Below, piece by piece: positions 26,609 to 35,109 of a DNA stretch of 64,000 bases. The DNA lies in contig CAYPYW010000004.1 of NCBI GenBank assembly GCA_964415365.1, positions 34,001 to 98,000 of the forward strand, read 5' to 3'. How positions within the stretch are numbered: the first letter of the stretch is position 1; each line of letters begins with the position of its first letter. Source of the DNA: Hydromicrobium sp964415365 (lineage in GTDB: Bacteria > Actinomycetota > Humimicrobiia > Humimicrobiales > Humimicrobiaceae). A program made the translations under genes and the position numbers. Below the pieces are notes generated by a model that saw nothing but the letters and a program-made list of their open reading frames with translations, was not told where the DNA came from and searched no databases.

Positions 26609-27775
26609 TTGAGATTTTTAACTGCCGGCGAATCTCATGGTAAAAGCCTTGTTGGAATCATAGAGGACTATCCTTCTGGAGTTTTAATAGACGTGGATTT
26701 TTTAAACCGTGAACTTTCCAGGAGGCAGAGAGGTTTTGGCAGGGGGAAAAGAATGTCCATAGAGAAAGATAGCGTTGAGATAATTTCCGGTATTAGAAAG
26801 GGTAAAAGCATAGGTTCGCCAATTTCTTTTATTATTAAAAATAAAGACTGGAATAATTGGAAAGAGATAATGGACATTAGTATTGCAACTCACAGTGATA
26901 TGAATCCGGAAAAGAAATTATTGAACCCAAGACCGGGTCACGCGGATCTGCCAGGTTTTCTAAAATATAGACTGGATAATATCAGAGATGTAATAGAGAG
27001 AAGTAGTGCCAGGGAAACCGCAGTAAGAACCTGTATAGGTGGATTAGCTAAAATTGTATTAAAAACACTGGGAATAAATATATTTAGTTATGTAAGTCAG
27101 ATTGGGAAAGTAATTTTTAGTAAAAGTATAGAAATAAACGATAATACGCTAAAGGAAATTGAAAAGTCCGAAGTGAGATGTCCGGATAAAACTATAAGCT
27201 CTCAAATGAAGGAAGAAATAACCAGGGTCAAAAAACTTGGGGATAGTGTAGGAGGCAAGTTTAGAGTCATTGCAACTGGAGTACCTCCTGGCCTGGGCTC
27301 ATATAGCCAGTGGGATAGGAGAATTGATGGCAGGATAGCAAAATCGTTTATGAGTATTCCTGCTATAAAGGCCGTTGAAATCGGTGATGGCTTTAGTGCG
27401 TCTGATAAAACCGGTACCAACTTTCATGACGAGATCTACTATAAGAATAGTATTGGATTTTATAGAAAGACCAACAGGGCAGGGGGAATAGAAGGTGGGG
27501 TTACTAATGGAGAACCTATTGTAGTTGGGGCCTGGATGAAACCTATACCCACTACTGTCAAAGGTCTACATACTATAAATATTGAGACCAAAAAAAGTGA
27601 AACAAGCCTGAAAGAAAGGTCGGATGTGTGTGCAGTGCCCAGTGCGTCCATAATTGGCGAGGCAATGTTGTCTATAGAAGTTTTAAATTCTATTCAGGAA
27701 AAATTTGGAAGAGATAATATAGATGAAATTTTGGAAAATTATAATGGTTACAGAAAGTATCTTGAAAAAGTCTAG
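26609..27775 (+). CDS. aroC: chorismate synthase
   Basis: AroC makes chorismate from EPSP, the last step of the shared aromatic pathway. The 388-residue protein starts RFLTAGESHGKSL, then has RRQRGFGRGKRM, the flavin-site motif NPRPGHADLPG, SSARETAVR and DEIYYKN. TTG 26609 is the start; TTG is common here. It begins 16 bases after the PilP-like gene, so the aro genes may be expressed with the pilus genes. FMN-binding residues appear intact. Confidence 0.95.
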   Translation: MRFLTAGESHGKSLVGIIEDYPSGVLIDVDFLNRELSRRQRGFGRGKRMSIEKDSVEIISGIRKGKSIGSPISFIIKNKDWNNWKEIMDISIATHSDMNPEKKLLNPRPGHADLPGFLKYRLDNIRDVIERSSARETAVRTCIGGLAKIVLKTLGINIFSYVSQIGKVIFSKSIEINDNTLKEIEKSEVRCPDKTISSQMKEEITRVKKLGDSVGGKFRVIATGVPPGLGSYSQWDRRIDGRIAKSFMSIPAIKAVEIGDGFSASDKTGTNFHDEIYYKNSIGFYRKTNRAGGIEGGVTNGEPIVVGAWMKPIPTTVKGLHTINIETKKSETSLKERSDVCAVPSASIIGEAMLSIEVLNSIQEKFGRDNIDEILENYNGYRKYLEKV

Positions 27776-27781
27776 CATTAT

Positions 27782-28300
27782 ATGGATTTTAAAAACATAT
27801 CTCTTATAGGTTTTATGGGCTCTGGCAAGAGTACAATAGGGAAAATTCTGGCAAAAAAACTGGGGCTACTGTTTATTGACTTGGATAGAGTAATTGAATT
27901 AGATCAGGAAAAAGAAGTCAGTGATATTTTTAAAATACATGGCGAGGAACATTTTAGAGAATTAGAAACTAAGGTTATTAAAAAGATATATAAAAATAAA
28001 AATTGTGTTTTTGCCTGTGGGGGCGGTGTAGTAAAAAGAAAAGAAAATATGTGTATAATCAGGAGGAATAGCGTAGTCGTATATTTGAAAATATCTGGCC
28101 AGAACGCATTCGAGCGTCTTAAAGATGTCAGAGATAGACCGCTTGTTGATGTGAAGAATAAAAAAGAAACTATAGAAAAAATGATCAAAGAAAGAGATAT
28201 TTTGTACAAGAAATATGCTCACATAACTATAGATAATGATAATAATGATCCTGAGCAAATTTCAGATCAGATATTGGCCAGGCTTAAATTACAAAAATAG
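27782..28300 (+). CDS. aroK: shikimate kinase
   Basis: A 172-residue kinase that phosphorylates shikimate. The Walker A motif is GFMGSGKSTIGK (residues about 10-21), the substrate motif is FIDLDRVIE, FRELE follows, and the glycine motif is FACGGGVV. The lid is RLKDVRDRPLV. All are diagnostic of AroK. It starts six bases after aroC and its stop directly abuts the ATG of aroB. Confidence 0.95.
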   Translation: MDFKNISLIGFMGSGKSTIGKILAKKLGLLFIDLDRVIELDQEKEVSDIFKIHGEEHFRELETKVIKKIYKNKNCVFACGGGVVKRKENMCIIRRNSVVVYLKISGQNAFERLKDVRDRPLVDVKNKKETIEKMIKERDILYKKYAHITIDNDNNDPEQISDQILARLKLQK

Positions 28301-29416
28301 ATGAGAGTTATTACCGCTAAAACCAAACTTAGACATTATCCCATATATGTAAGCCCAGAGTTTACCGAATATTTTCCGTCACTGATTAGGAAGAATTTTA
28401 AGAATTCTGAAAAAATGATACTGGTGACGAACAATAAAGTATTTGGCATATATGAGAGCAAAATAAAAAATACCCTGGAAAAATGTCACTTGCCCTATGA
28501 AATAATAATTATTCAGGATGGTGAAGAATATAAAAGCTTGAAAAGCGCTGATCACATATTTAGTAAATTGGTTGATTTCAATGTGCATAGAAATGATATT
28601 ATGATTGCATTTGGCGGCGGCGTGATAGGTGATCTGGCAGGATTTACAGCTTCGATTTTTCACAGAGGGATGAAGCTTATACACTGTCCAACGACTATTG
28701 TTGGCCAGGTTGACAGCAGCATGGGTGGGAAGGTTGCTATCAATTATAACGAAATAAAAAATGTGATCGGAAGTTTCTATCAACCTTATATGATAGTTAT
28801 TGATCCAACCTTTAATTATACCCTGGAAGAAAAGCAAATCATTAACGGCCTAAGTGAGATTGTGAAATATGGACTGGTTTTTAACAAAAAAATATTAGAT
28901 AAAATGTCGGAAAACGTGGAAGAAAAAAAAGACGATAGATTGTTCAGATTAATTAAAACAGAAGTTTTTAAAGACATCATTTACAGTTGTTGTTGTATAA
29001 AAGAAAGAGTAGTTGAGAAAGATGAATTTGACGAGGGCTATAGAAACGTACTTAATTTTGGACATACCATAGGGCATTGTATAGAGAATGCGTTTAAATT
29101 AAGAGAAATTAACCACGGAGAAGCTATCAGCATTGGCATGGTAATTGCAATTGACATTTCAATTTCAATGGGCCTGGTAAAAAAGGAAGTAAAAGATGAG
29201 GTTCTGGAGCTGTATAAAAAGTTGAAATTGCCTTACAGAATGCCAAAAACAGATGTAGAGAAAGTTATTGGTGCATTGAAGTATGATAAAAAGTTTAAGA
29301 CAGCACAAAATAAGTTTGTACTGCTTAAGGGAATAAACAAGCCCATTTTCTTCTATAATATAGAGGAAAGTGTAATCGTTGATAGTATTAAAAAAAGTAT
29401 GTATAATTATATATAG
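28301..29416 (+). CDS. aroB: 3-dehydroquinate synthase
   Basis: AroB converts DAHP to 3-dehydroquinate with NAD and a divalent metal. The 371-residue protein contains DGEEYKSL, FGGGVIGDLAGFTAS, the active-site PTTIVGQVDSSMGGKVAIN, ISEIVKYG-like LSEIVKYGLV, and the metal-binding NFGHTIGHCIE and INHGEAISIGM. The C-terminal KYDKKF is also typical. It follows aroK without a gap. After it lie 75 AT-rich bases, where transcription may pause or re-start. Confidence 0.95.
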   Translation: MRVITAKTKLRHYPIYVSPEFTEYFPSLIRKNFKNSEKMILVTNNKVFGIYESKIKNTLEKCHLPYEIIIIQDGEEYKSLKSADHIFSKLVDFNVHRNDIMIAFGGGVIGDLAGFTASIFHRGMKLIHCPTTIVGQVDSSMGGKVAINYNEIKNVIGSFYQPYMIVIDPTFNYTLEEKQIINGLSEIVKYGLVFNKKILDKMSENVEEKKDDRLFRLIKTEVFKDIIYSCCCIKERVVEKDEFDEGYRNVLNFGHTIGHCIENAFKLREINHGEAISIGMVIAIDISISMGLVKKEVKDEVLELYKKLKLPYRMPKTDVEKVIGALKYDKKFKTAQNKFVLLKGINKPIFFYNIEESVIVDSIKKSMYNYI

Positions 29417-29491
29417 ATATATATAAAAAAATATTAAATATATTATTAATTATATAACGATTTTATATAAGCATTCATAAGGTTAATTAAA

Positions 29492-29926
29492 ATGAAGAAG
29501 ATAATTATAATTAATGGTCCTAATTTAAATCTATTAGGACAAAGAGAAGAAAAAATTTACGGTAATAGAAGTTTTGAGGATTTAAAGAAAGAACTGGATG
29601 AGTTATCAAAGGGTAAAGCAGAACTTATATACTTCCAATCCAACCATGAAGGTGAAATTATTGATAAAATTCAACAGTGTATCGGAAGCATTGATTTTAT
29701 GATAATTAATCCCGGGGCATTTACTCACTACAGTTATGGAATACATGATGCTATAGTAGCCAGCAAAATTCCAACTATTGAAGTGCATATCTCAAATATT
29801 TACAGCAGAGAATACTGGAGATCAAAGTCGGTAGTTTCACCGGCGGTTAAGGGAGTAATAAGTGGTCTCGGAATAGAAGTGTATAAAATAGCTATTCTAT
29901 ATATCCTTGATTACTATATAGATTAA
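29492..29926 (+). CDS. aroQ: type II 3-dehydroquinate dehydratase
   Basis: A 144-residue type II enzyme that dehydrates 3-dehydroquinate. The family motifs are NGPNLNLLGQREEKIYG at the start, FQSNHEGEIIDKI with catalytic His, INPGAFTHYSYGIHDA, and VEVHISN-like IEVHISNIYSRE. The length matches the dodecameric AroQ family. It closes the aroC-K-B-Q block and is followed after 11 bases by a minor pilin gene. Confidence 0.95.
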   Translation: MKKIIIINGPNLNLLGQREEKIYGNRSFEDLKKELDELSKGKAELIYFQSNHEGEIIDKIQQCIGSIDFMIINPGAFTHYSYGIHDAIVASKIPTIEVHISNIYSREYWRSKSVVSPAVKGVISGLGIEVYKIAILYILDYYID

Positions 29927-29937
29927 GGATTTTATGG

Positions 29938-30693
29938 ATGGAAAAGAGATATTTTTACTTTTTAAAGAATAAAAATATAAAAAGATTTAATGTCAAAAGT
30001 CAGAAAGGTATGACTTTAGTTGAAGTAGTGATTGCTTTTCTGGTACTTGTAATTGTATCTTTGATAATGGTCCAGGGAGTCATGATAGCTACAAGAGCAG
30101 CTGAGATAAATAAATCCAGAACCGAAGCAGCAGCCATAGCTAATAATGAAATAGAAGAAATAAGACTGAGGAGTTATAGTGAAATCGGAATTGAAGGGGC
30201 CTCTGCAGGGGAACCGGCAGGGAATATAGAAGCTGAATCAGTGATAAATGGGTATACCGTAAGGAGAAGTATTACCTGGGTTGAGGGAGAATATAGCTAT
30301 AAACAAGTCGAGGTAAGTGCAATAAATGACAAGATGAATGAAGAAGTAACAGTAGTTACTCAAGTCTATCCTTCTTTTGGTGAAGGTGGGCCACCGAGTC
30401 TCCCTTACCCGCCGCCTGCAAATTTAATTATAGAATATGATTTTACTATAATTATTTTAAGATCGATTGGTTTGAATTGGGAAAGACCAGACACCGAAAC
30501 TCCCATCAGTACGTATAAAATTTACAGAAAAAAAGGGAGTGGTTCATACGGGTATCGTGGATCAAGTAATATAACAAGATATGTAGATACCTTCCTTGAG
30601 TTTGGAGTTGGTAAGTATACTTATTACGTGACTGCTGTATATACTGATGGCACTGAAAGTGAGCCAAGTAATGAAGCTGCTACTACGAGATAA
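29938..30693 (+). CDS. minor pilin (PilV-like) with C-terminal fibronectin type III domain
   Basis: A 251-residue prepilin-like protein. A long basic leader ends SQKG and the mature part begins MTLVEVVIAFLVLVIVSLIMV; NEIEEIRLRSYSEIG is typical of PilV-type minor pilins. After a proline-rich linker (SLPYPPP, about residue 155), residues about 160-251 look like a fibronectin type III domain: LNWERPDTETPISTYKIYRKK, then YVDTFLEFGVGKYTYYVTAVY, ending SEPSNEA. FN3 at a pilin C-terminus would expose an adhesive or binding module. The gene ends inside the next one. Confidence 0.8.
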   Translation: MEKRYFYFLKNKNIKRFNVKSQKGMTLVEVVIAFLVLVIVSLIMVQGVMIATRAAEINKSRTEAAAIANNEIEEIRLRSYSEIGIEGASAGEPAGNIEAESVINGYTVRRSITWVEGEYSYKQVEVSAINDKMNEEVTVVTQVYPSFGEGGPPSLPYPPPANLIIEYDFTIIILRSIGLNWERPDTETPISTYKIYRKKGSGSYGYRGSSNITRYVDTFLEFGVGKYTYYVTAVYTDGTESEPSNEAATTR

Positions 30694-31249
30694 ATTTAAA
30701 AATAATTCAGGGTTAACTTTAGTTGAATTATTATTGTCAACTTTACTTATTACAGTAATAGTTGGCCTTGTGACTATGTCTTATTTCAACTCAACCAAAG
30801 CCACGGAGACTACTATTACTGTTGCTACTTCAGTAAAGGATGCCAGAACAGCGATGTACAGAGTAACCAGAGATATAAGAGAAATAAGAAAAGCATTGGG
30901 TATTGAAGAAGCAGACACAGATGAAGTTACGTTTTATAGTAATGTTGACTCTGATGATGAGTTTGAAAAAGTACACTATTATCTGGAAGATGATGGGGGA
31001 TTTTTTAATTTATTAAGACAAATAGACGATGGTGACAGTAAAGTTGTAGTCACGCATCTGATAAGTGACGGAATCTTTTCATATAAAACAGCTTTTGGTG
31101 AAGATAGTCTGTCCACACCCGTAAGTACATCCGAACTAGAGAATATAAGAAGTATAGGTATTAATTTAATTATCGACCAGGAAAGTACAACAGAAGGTAA
31201 TAGAACAATGAATTTAGAAACATCTGTTACTTTAAGGAATAGAGTTTAA
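30671..31249 (+). CDS. minor pilin, PilW/PilJ-like
   Basis: A roughly 192-residue protein with a short leader ending NNSG and the mature hydrophobic start LTLVELLLSTLLITVIVGL. I prefer ATG 30671 to the upstream ATG 30647 because it gives a compact basic leader and a smaller overlap (23 bases) with the FN3 pilin. The segment AVATS-like SVKDARTAMYRVTRDIREI matches PilW/PilJ-family minor pilins. It probably joins the pilus tip complex with its two neighbours. Confidence 0.75.
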   Translation: MKLLLRDKFKNNSGLTLVELLLSTLLITVIVGLVTMSYFNSTKATETTITVATSVKDARTAMYRVTRDIREIRKALGIEEADTDEVTFYSNVDSDDEFEKVHYYLEDDGGFFNLLRQIDDGDSKVVVTHLISDGIFSYKTAFGEDSLSTPVSTSELENIRSIGINLIIDQESTTEGNRTMNLETSVTLRNRV

Positions 31250-31251
31250 AA

Positions 31252-32895
31252 ATGAAGAATAAGAAAAATAGAAAAAACACCAGAATTAAGAGCATGTGTG
31301 GAAATGTTACCATAATGGTATTAATAATAGGACTTGTAATAATAGTGGCTATTACTGCTTTAACGAAGTTTATGTTTGAGGATATTATTTTTGCAAAACT
31401 TGATGAAAGTAAGTTGAAAGCTCTAAATATCGCAGAGGCAGGGATATCCAATATGTTCTCAGAAATTGAAAAATTTCATAACGATGAAATATCAAGCCTG
31501 CCTTCTAATCCATATAGTGAAGATGTTTTAAACTCAGATAGTGAAATAATAGGAAGTTTTACTGTAGAGTATGAAGAAATTTATAACGACGATGGTAAAC
31601 TCACTAATTATATAATAACTTCCGAAGGAACTGATGAATACAGCGGTCAAGCCAGAAAAATACAAGTAAATTTGGCAGTAAGCTTTTCGACCGAAGTTGA
31701 TATCTTTGGTTATATTTATTCAAAGGGTGGCTTAGAGTTTTTTGACTTAATCAATGTACCCTTCATAAATGGCCCTTTGTATGTAGGTGAGGATCTCGTT
31801 ATAAGAGATCTTATTCAGCTTGGAGATGTTGTAGATAGCGATAAAATTTTAGTTGGCGGTAATATAGATCTGGAAGGCTATATAGATATAGGTGGACCAA
31901 CAAGAATTAGATCACAGATGATTAATGTTGCCGGTGATATTGAAATGAGCGGTGCGCTGATTGGTTCAACACTTATAGAATCCAATTCTTCGGTAGTGAC
32001 AATGGCATTAATAGTTATGGGTGACATAAGGATGAGCGGGAGTTCACGAATAGGAAGTTCCAGTAATCCTGTTGATTTATCCTGCCATGGATCAATTAGC
32101 ACAGGAACAGGTTCTAATATATATTATAATTCACCTATAGGTGATGATATATTTGATCCCCCAAAACTTAATGTTGGGGTTTATGTTAACAATTTTATAA
32201 GTCAGATACAGGAACCACCAAGTGATGTTCTCGTAATTGATGAAGATGATATGACTGATGGTGTATTTGTTATAGATCCGGAGCTTATACCGGTTGAGCC
32301 GCCACCTAATGATGTATTCCTGAGAGCAAATGGAGATAATTATATAAGTTTCGAGCAAGGAGATGATGGAAGTTACTATCTGGAGGTTGAAGGAAATGTT
32401 CTGATAAATGGTGATATTAGAATTGGTGAAGAAATAGAAGATAGTAATCTTGATTCTCCGGACAACGATATTTATTATTCAGGTAAAGGAAAGTTAATTG
32501 CCACTGGAAATATTGATGCTTCCTGTGGACTGGTTCCCGATTCTGTCAGTGATTTCCCCACAAATAGTCTGCTTATTCTGATGCCCTTAGGAGATTTAGA
32601 TATATCTGTAGATGATTACAACCATTATTTAGCGGATTATGAAGATCCCGATGTGTATATTCTTGGTATAGCAGGAGGATCAGCAATACTGAGCAGCCAT
32701 AATGCCGTTCTTGGTTCTTTAATATGCAATCAGATTAATGCCACAGATGAAGGTGGCTTTTTAGGTTATCTCCTCGGAAGCTTTGCAACTATAGGTTATC
32801 AGGAAAATCTGGGTGATAGTATTCCCGAGGATCTGCCAAAATTGGTATATGGAGGAGTAACCTTTTCAAAGCAGTGGGAAGAAGTTATTGACTAA
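31252..32895 (+). CDS. PilX-like pilus protein with long repetitive beta domain
   Basis: A 547-residue protein beginning with a basic stretch and hydrophobic helix (TIMVLIIGLVIIVAITAL), followed by LNIAEAGISNMFSEIE, the motif of PilX/PilK minor pilins. From about residue 170 it changes to Gly/Ile-rich short strands such as GGNIDLEGYIDIGG and GDIEMSGALIGS, suggesting a right-handed beta-helix of the kind seen in DUF7305/PilX-type proteins. The C-terminus GGVTFSKQWEE is also typical of that group. There is no Glu-5 pilin motif, so it may not be a standard pilin. It completes the minor-pilin trio. Confidence 0.7.
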   Translation: MKNKKNRKNTRIKSMCGNVTIMVLIIGLVIIVAITALTKFMFEDIIFAKLDESKLKALNIAEAGISNMFSEIEKFHNDEISSLPSNPYSEDVLNSDSEIIGSFTVEYEEIYNDDGKLTNYIITSEGTDEYSGQARKIQVNLAVSFSTEVDIFGYIYSKGGLEFFDLINVPFINGPLYVGEDLVIRDLIQLGDVVDSDKILVGGNIDLEGYIDIGGPTRIRSQMINVAGDIEMSGALIGSTLIESNSSVVTMALIVMGDIRMSGSSRIGSSSNPVDLSCHGSISTGTGSNIYYNSPIGDDIFDPPKLNVGVYVNNFISQIQEPPSDVLVIDEDDMTDGVFVIDPELIPVEPPPNDVFLRANGDNYISFEQGDDGSYYLEVEGNVLINGDIRIGEEIEDSNLDSPDNDIYYSGKGKLIATGNIDASCGLVPDSVSDFPTNSLLILMPLGDLDISVDDYNHYLADYEDPDVYILGIAGGSAILSSHNAVLGSLICNQINATDEGGFLGYLLGSFATIGYQENLGDSIPEDLPKLVYGGVTFSKQWEEVID

Positions 32896-32942
32896 AATTA
32901 TTTTTGGGTATGTAAAAAATGTTAGAATATTTATAGGTAAAA

Positions 32943-34055
32943 GTGGTTGAGCTATTTGTCTCCAGAATTGAAAAGTTAAAGAGTTTCTTAAATATAAAAG
33001 AAATTCAGAGTTTTTTAATAACCGGTGATGAAAATATTTTTTATCTCACCGGTTTTTATGGTAAAGATTCAGGCAGCGTGTTACTGATTGCGGATGGCCA
33101 TCTGTATCTGCTGGTTCATTTTATCTACCTGGAACAGGCAAGAAAATCAATTCAAAATAAAAATATAAGTATTGTTTGCTACCAGAGAAATAAATTCATA
33201 AATCTTGCAGAAATATTAAAAGGTTATAGTTTTAAATCGGTCAGTTTAGAGGGTAAGAATATAAGTTTTGCAGATTTCCGCAAACTGGAAAAGATTTTAT
33301 CCAAACAGAATAAAAGACTTGTAAGTGTTGGTGGAGTCGTCGAGAAATTAAGAGCAGTCAAAGAGGAGACTGAAATTGCCAGTATTAAGAATGCATGCAA
33401 GATTACAGATAAAGTTTTTAAGAATATAATAAACTTTAGTGCTTCTAAAATAAATAATTATGAGGAAATTGAACTCGCTTATAGAATAGAAGAGCTTCTG
33501 ATAAAAAATAACTCAAGCGGAAAGTCATTTGACACGATTGTTGCTTATGATAAGAACTCTTCTATGCCTCATTATTCTCCTCACAAAGTAAAGGTAAAAA
33601 ACGGTTTGATACTTATGGACTTTGGATGTAAATTTGAGAATTACTGTTCGGATGTAACCCGGACAATTTTTACGAAGAATAATAAAATTTGTAATGAATT
33701 TAAAAAAATTTATGATATAGTTTTAAAGGCACAACTTGCAGCAATTGAAAAGTGCAGGGAAGGTATAACCTGCAGCCAATTGGACAGAGTAGCAAGGAAA
33801 CTTATAACATCAAGAGGTTATGGTGCAAATTTTGGGCATGGGCTGGGACATGGGGTTGGCCTTGAAGTTCATGAAAAGCCAGCAATAAACACAGGAAACA
33901 GAACAGTTTTGAGAGAAAATATGGTCATAACTATTGAACCGGCTATCTATATAGAAAATCTTGGCGGTGTAAGAATAGAGGATATAGTTCTGGTAAGAAA
34001 GAGTAGTTGCGAAGTCCTTTATAGTTCAAGGAAAGATTTTTTCATAATGGATTGA
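32943..34055 (+). CDS. Xaa-Pro aminopeptidase/dipeptidase (M24 family, PepQ-like)
   Basis: A 370-residue creatinase-fold metallopeptidase that removes residues preceding proline. The N-terminal domain is followed by FDTIVAYDKNSSMPHY, and the metal ligands appear as MDFGCKFENYCSDVTRTI (two Asp), FGHGLGHGVGLEVHE (His), TIEPAIYI (Glu) and GGVRIEDIVL (Glu). The GTG start at 32943 follows a 47-base gap. It precedes efp, a common arrangement in Gram-positive bacteria; its stop lies just before the EF-P ribosome site. Confidence 0.88.
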   Translation: MVELFVSRIEKLKSFLNIKEIQSFLITGDENIFYLTGFYGKDSGSVLLIADGHLYLLVHFIYLEQARKSIQNKNISIVCYQRNKFINLAEILKGYSFKSVSLEGKNISFADFRKLEKILSKQNKRLVSVGGVVEKLRAVKEETEIASIKNACKITDKVFKNIINFSASKINNYEEIELAYRIEELLIKNNSSGKSFDTIVAYDKNSSMPHYSPHKVKVKNGLILMDFGCKFENYCSDVTRTIFTKNNKICNEFKKIYDIVLKAQLAAIEKCREGITCSQLDRVARKLITSRGYGANFGHGLGHGVGLEVHEKPAINTGNRTVLRENMVITIEPAIYIENLGGVRIEDIVLVRKSSCEVLYSSRKDFFIMD

Positions 34056-34087
34056 TCATACGATTACAGAAAAAGGAGAATCAGTTA

Positions 34088-34648
34088 ATGATAAGCACCA
34101 GTGATTTCAAGAATGGAATGACTATAACATATGGTAACCAATTATATAGAATATTGTATTTTCAGCATGTTAAGCCTGGCAAAGGCGGTGCTTTTGTAAG
34201 AACAAAATTAAAGGATTTAAGTACTGGAGCTATTATTGATAAGACTTTTCGTGCTGGTGAGAAAATGGAGCAGGCAATACTGGAAACAAGGAAAATGCAA
34301 TACCTGTACAAAGATCAGTATTATAATTTTATGGATGTCAAAACCTATGAACAGATCCAACTAAGTGAAAATGTACTGGAAGATCAAAAAGATTATTTGA
34401 TGGAAAATATGGAACTAACAGTTATATTTTATAAAGGAAAGCCGATTTCAATTGAGCTTCCTATCAATATAGAGGCCGAAATTACGAAAACAGAACCAGG
34501 AGTGAAGGGAGATACGGTGAGCTCGAGCTTCAAGCCTGCAGAGATAGAAACCGGAGCAAAAGTTATGGTTCCATTATTTATAAATGTAGGAGACGTCATA
34601 AGAATTGATACCAGAACCGGAGAGTATATAACCAGAGTAAGTGTTTAA
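34088..34648 (+). CDS. efp: elongation factor P
   Basis: EF-P rescues ribosomes stalled at polyproline. The first ATG in the frame, 34052, is not used here: AAGGAG at 34073-34078 sits nine bases before ATG 34088, giving the normal 186-residue length and the usual beginning MISTSDFKNG. The domain I loop is KPGKGGAFVRTKL, with Lys-32 at the tip where EF-P is modified in many species. GDTVSSSFKPAEIETG and the C-terminal GDVIRIDTRTGEYITRV are typical. Confidence 0.95.
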   Translation: MISTSDFKNGMTITYGNQLYRILYFQHVKPGKGGAFVRTKLKDLSTGAIIDKTFRAGEKMEQAILETRKMQYLYKDQYYNFMDVKTYEQIQLSENVLEDQKDYLMENMELTVIFYKGKPISIELPINIEAEITKTEPGVKGDTVSSSFKPAEIETGAKVMVPLFINVGDVIRIDTRTGEYITRVSV

Positions 34649-34671
34649 TCAACTTTAAATGTATTTAAATT

Positions 34672-35079
34672 ATGCCTAAAATTGCAAGGAGAAAAAGTAG
34701 AGAGAATGCAGTAATAATATTGTATCAAAGAGATTTACTGGAGAAAAAAGTAGATGAGATCGTAGAAAATAACTTACTGGCAGGTAAGAGATACGACGAG
34801 TTTACTTTAAAACTTGTAAAAGGCGTAGATAAACATAGAAAAAGAATTGACTGCATGATTACAGATATTGTGGAGAACTGGACCCTGGATAGAATAGCAA
34901 TAATTGATAGAAATATTTTAAGAGTAGCTATTTATGAAATGTTATATGAAGACGATATACCTCTGAAAGTTTCCGTAGATGAGGCCATCGAGATCGCAAA
35001 AAGTTTAGGCCAAAAAGAAGATACTCCAAAGTTTGTAAATGGTGTTCTGGGCAAGATTTTAAATAATATAAACTGTTAA
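34672..35079 (+). CDS. nusB: transcription antitermination factor NusB
   Basis: A 135-residue all-helical protein that joins NusE/S10 in rRNA antitermination. Diagnostic segments are ARRKSRENAVIILYQRDL at the start, a central WTLDRIAIIDRNILRVAIYEM, and the C-terminal VSVDEAIEIAKSLGQKEDTPKFVNGVLGKI. Length is normal. It follows efp by 23 bases, and efp-nusB adjacency is widespread in Gram-positive bacteria. Confidence 0.94.
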   Translation: MPKIARRKSRENAVIILYQRDLLEKKVDEIVENNLLAGKRYDEFTLKLVKGVDKHRKRIDCMITDIVENWTLDRIAIIDRNILRVAIYEMLYEDDIPLKVSVDEAIEIAKSLGQKEDTPKFVNGVLGKILNNINC

Positions 35080-35109
35080 TACTGCCATTTATGATATGGA
35101 TTTATTAAT

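Noticed and set aside
34052..34087. EF-P starting at ATG 34052
   Set aside because: It lies over the end of the preceding gene and adds 12 unusual residues, whereas ATG 34088 has a proper ribosome site and gives the usual N-terminus.
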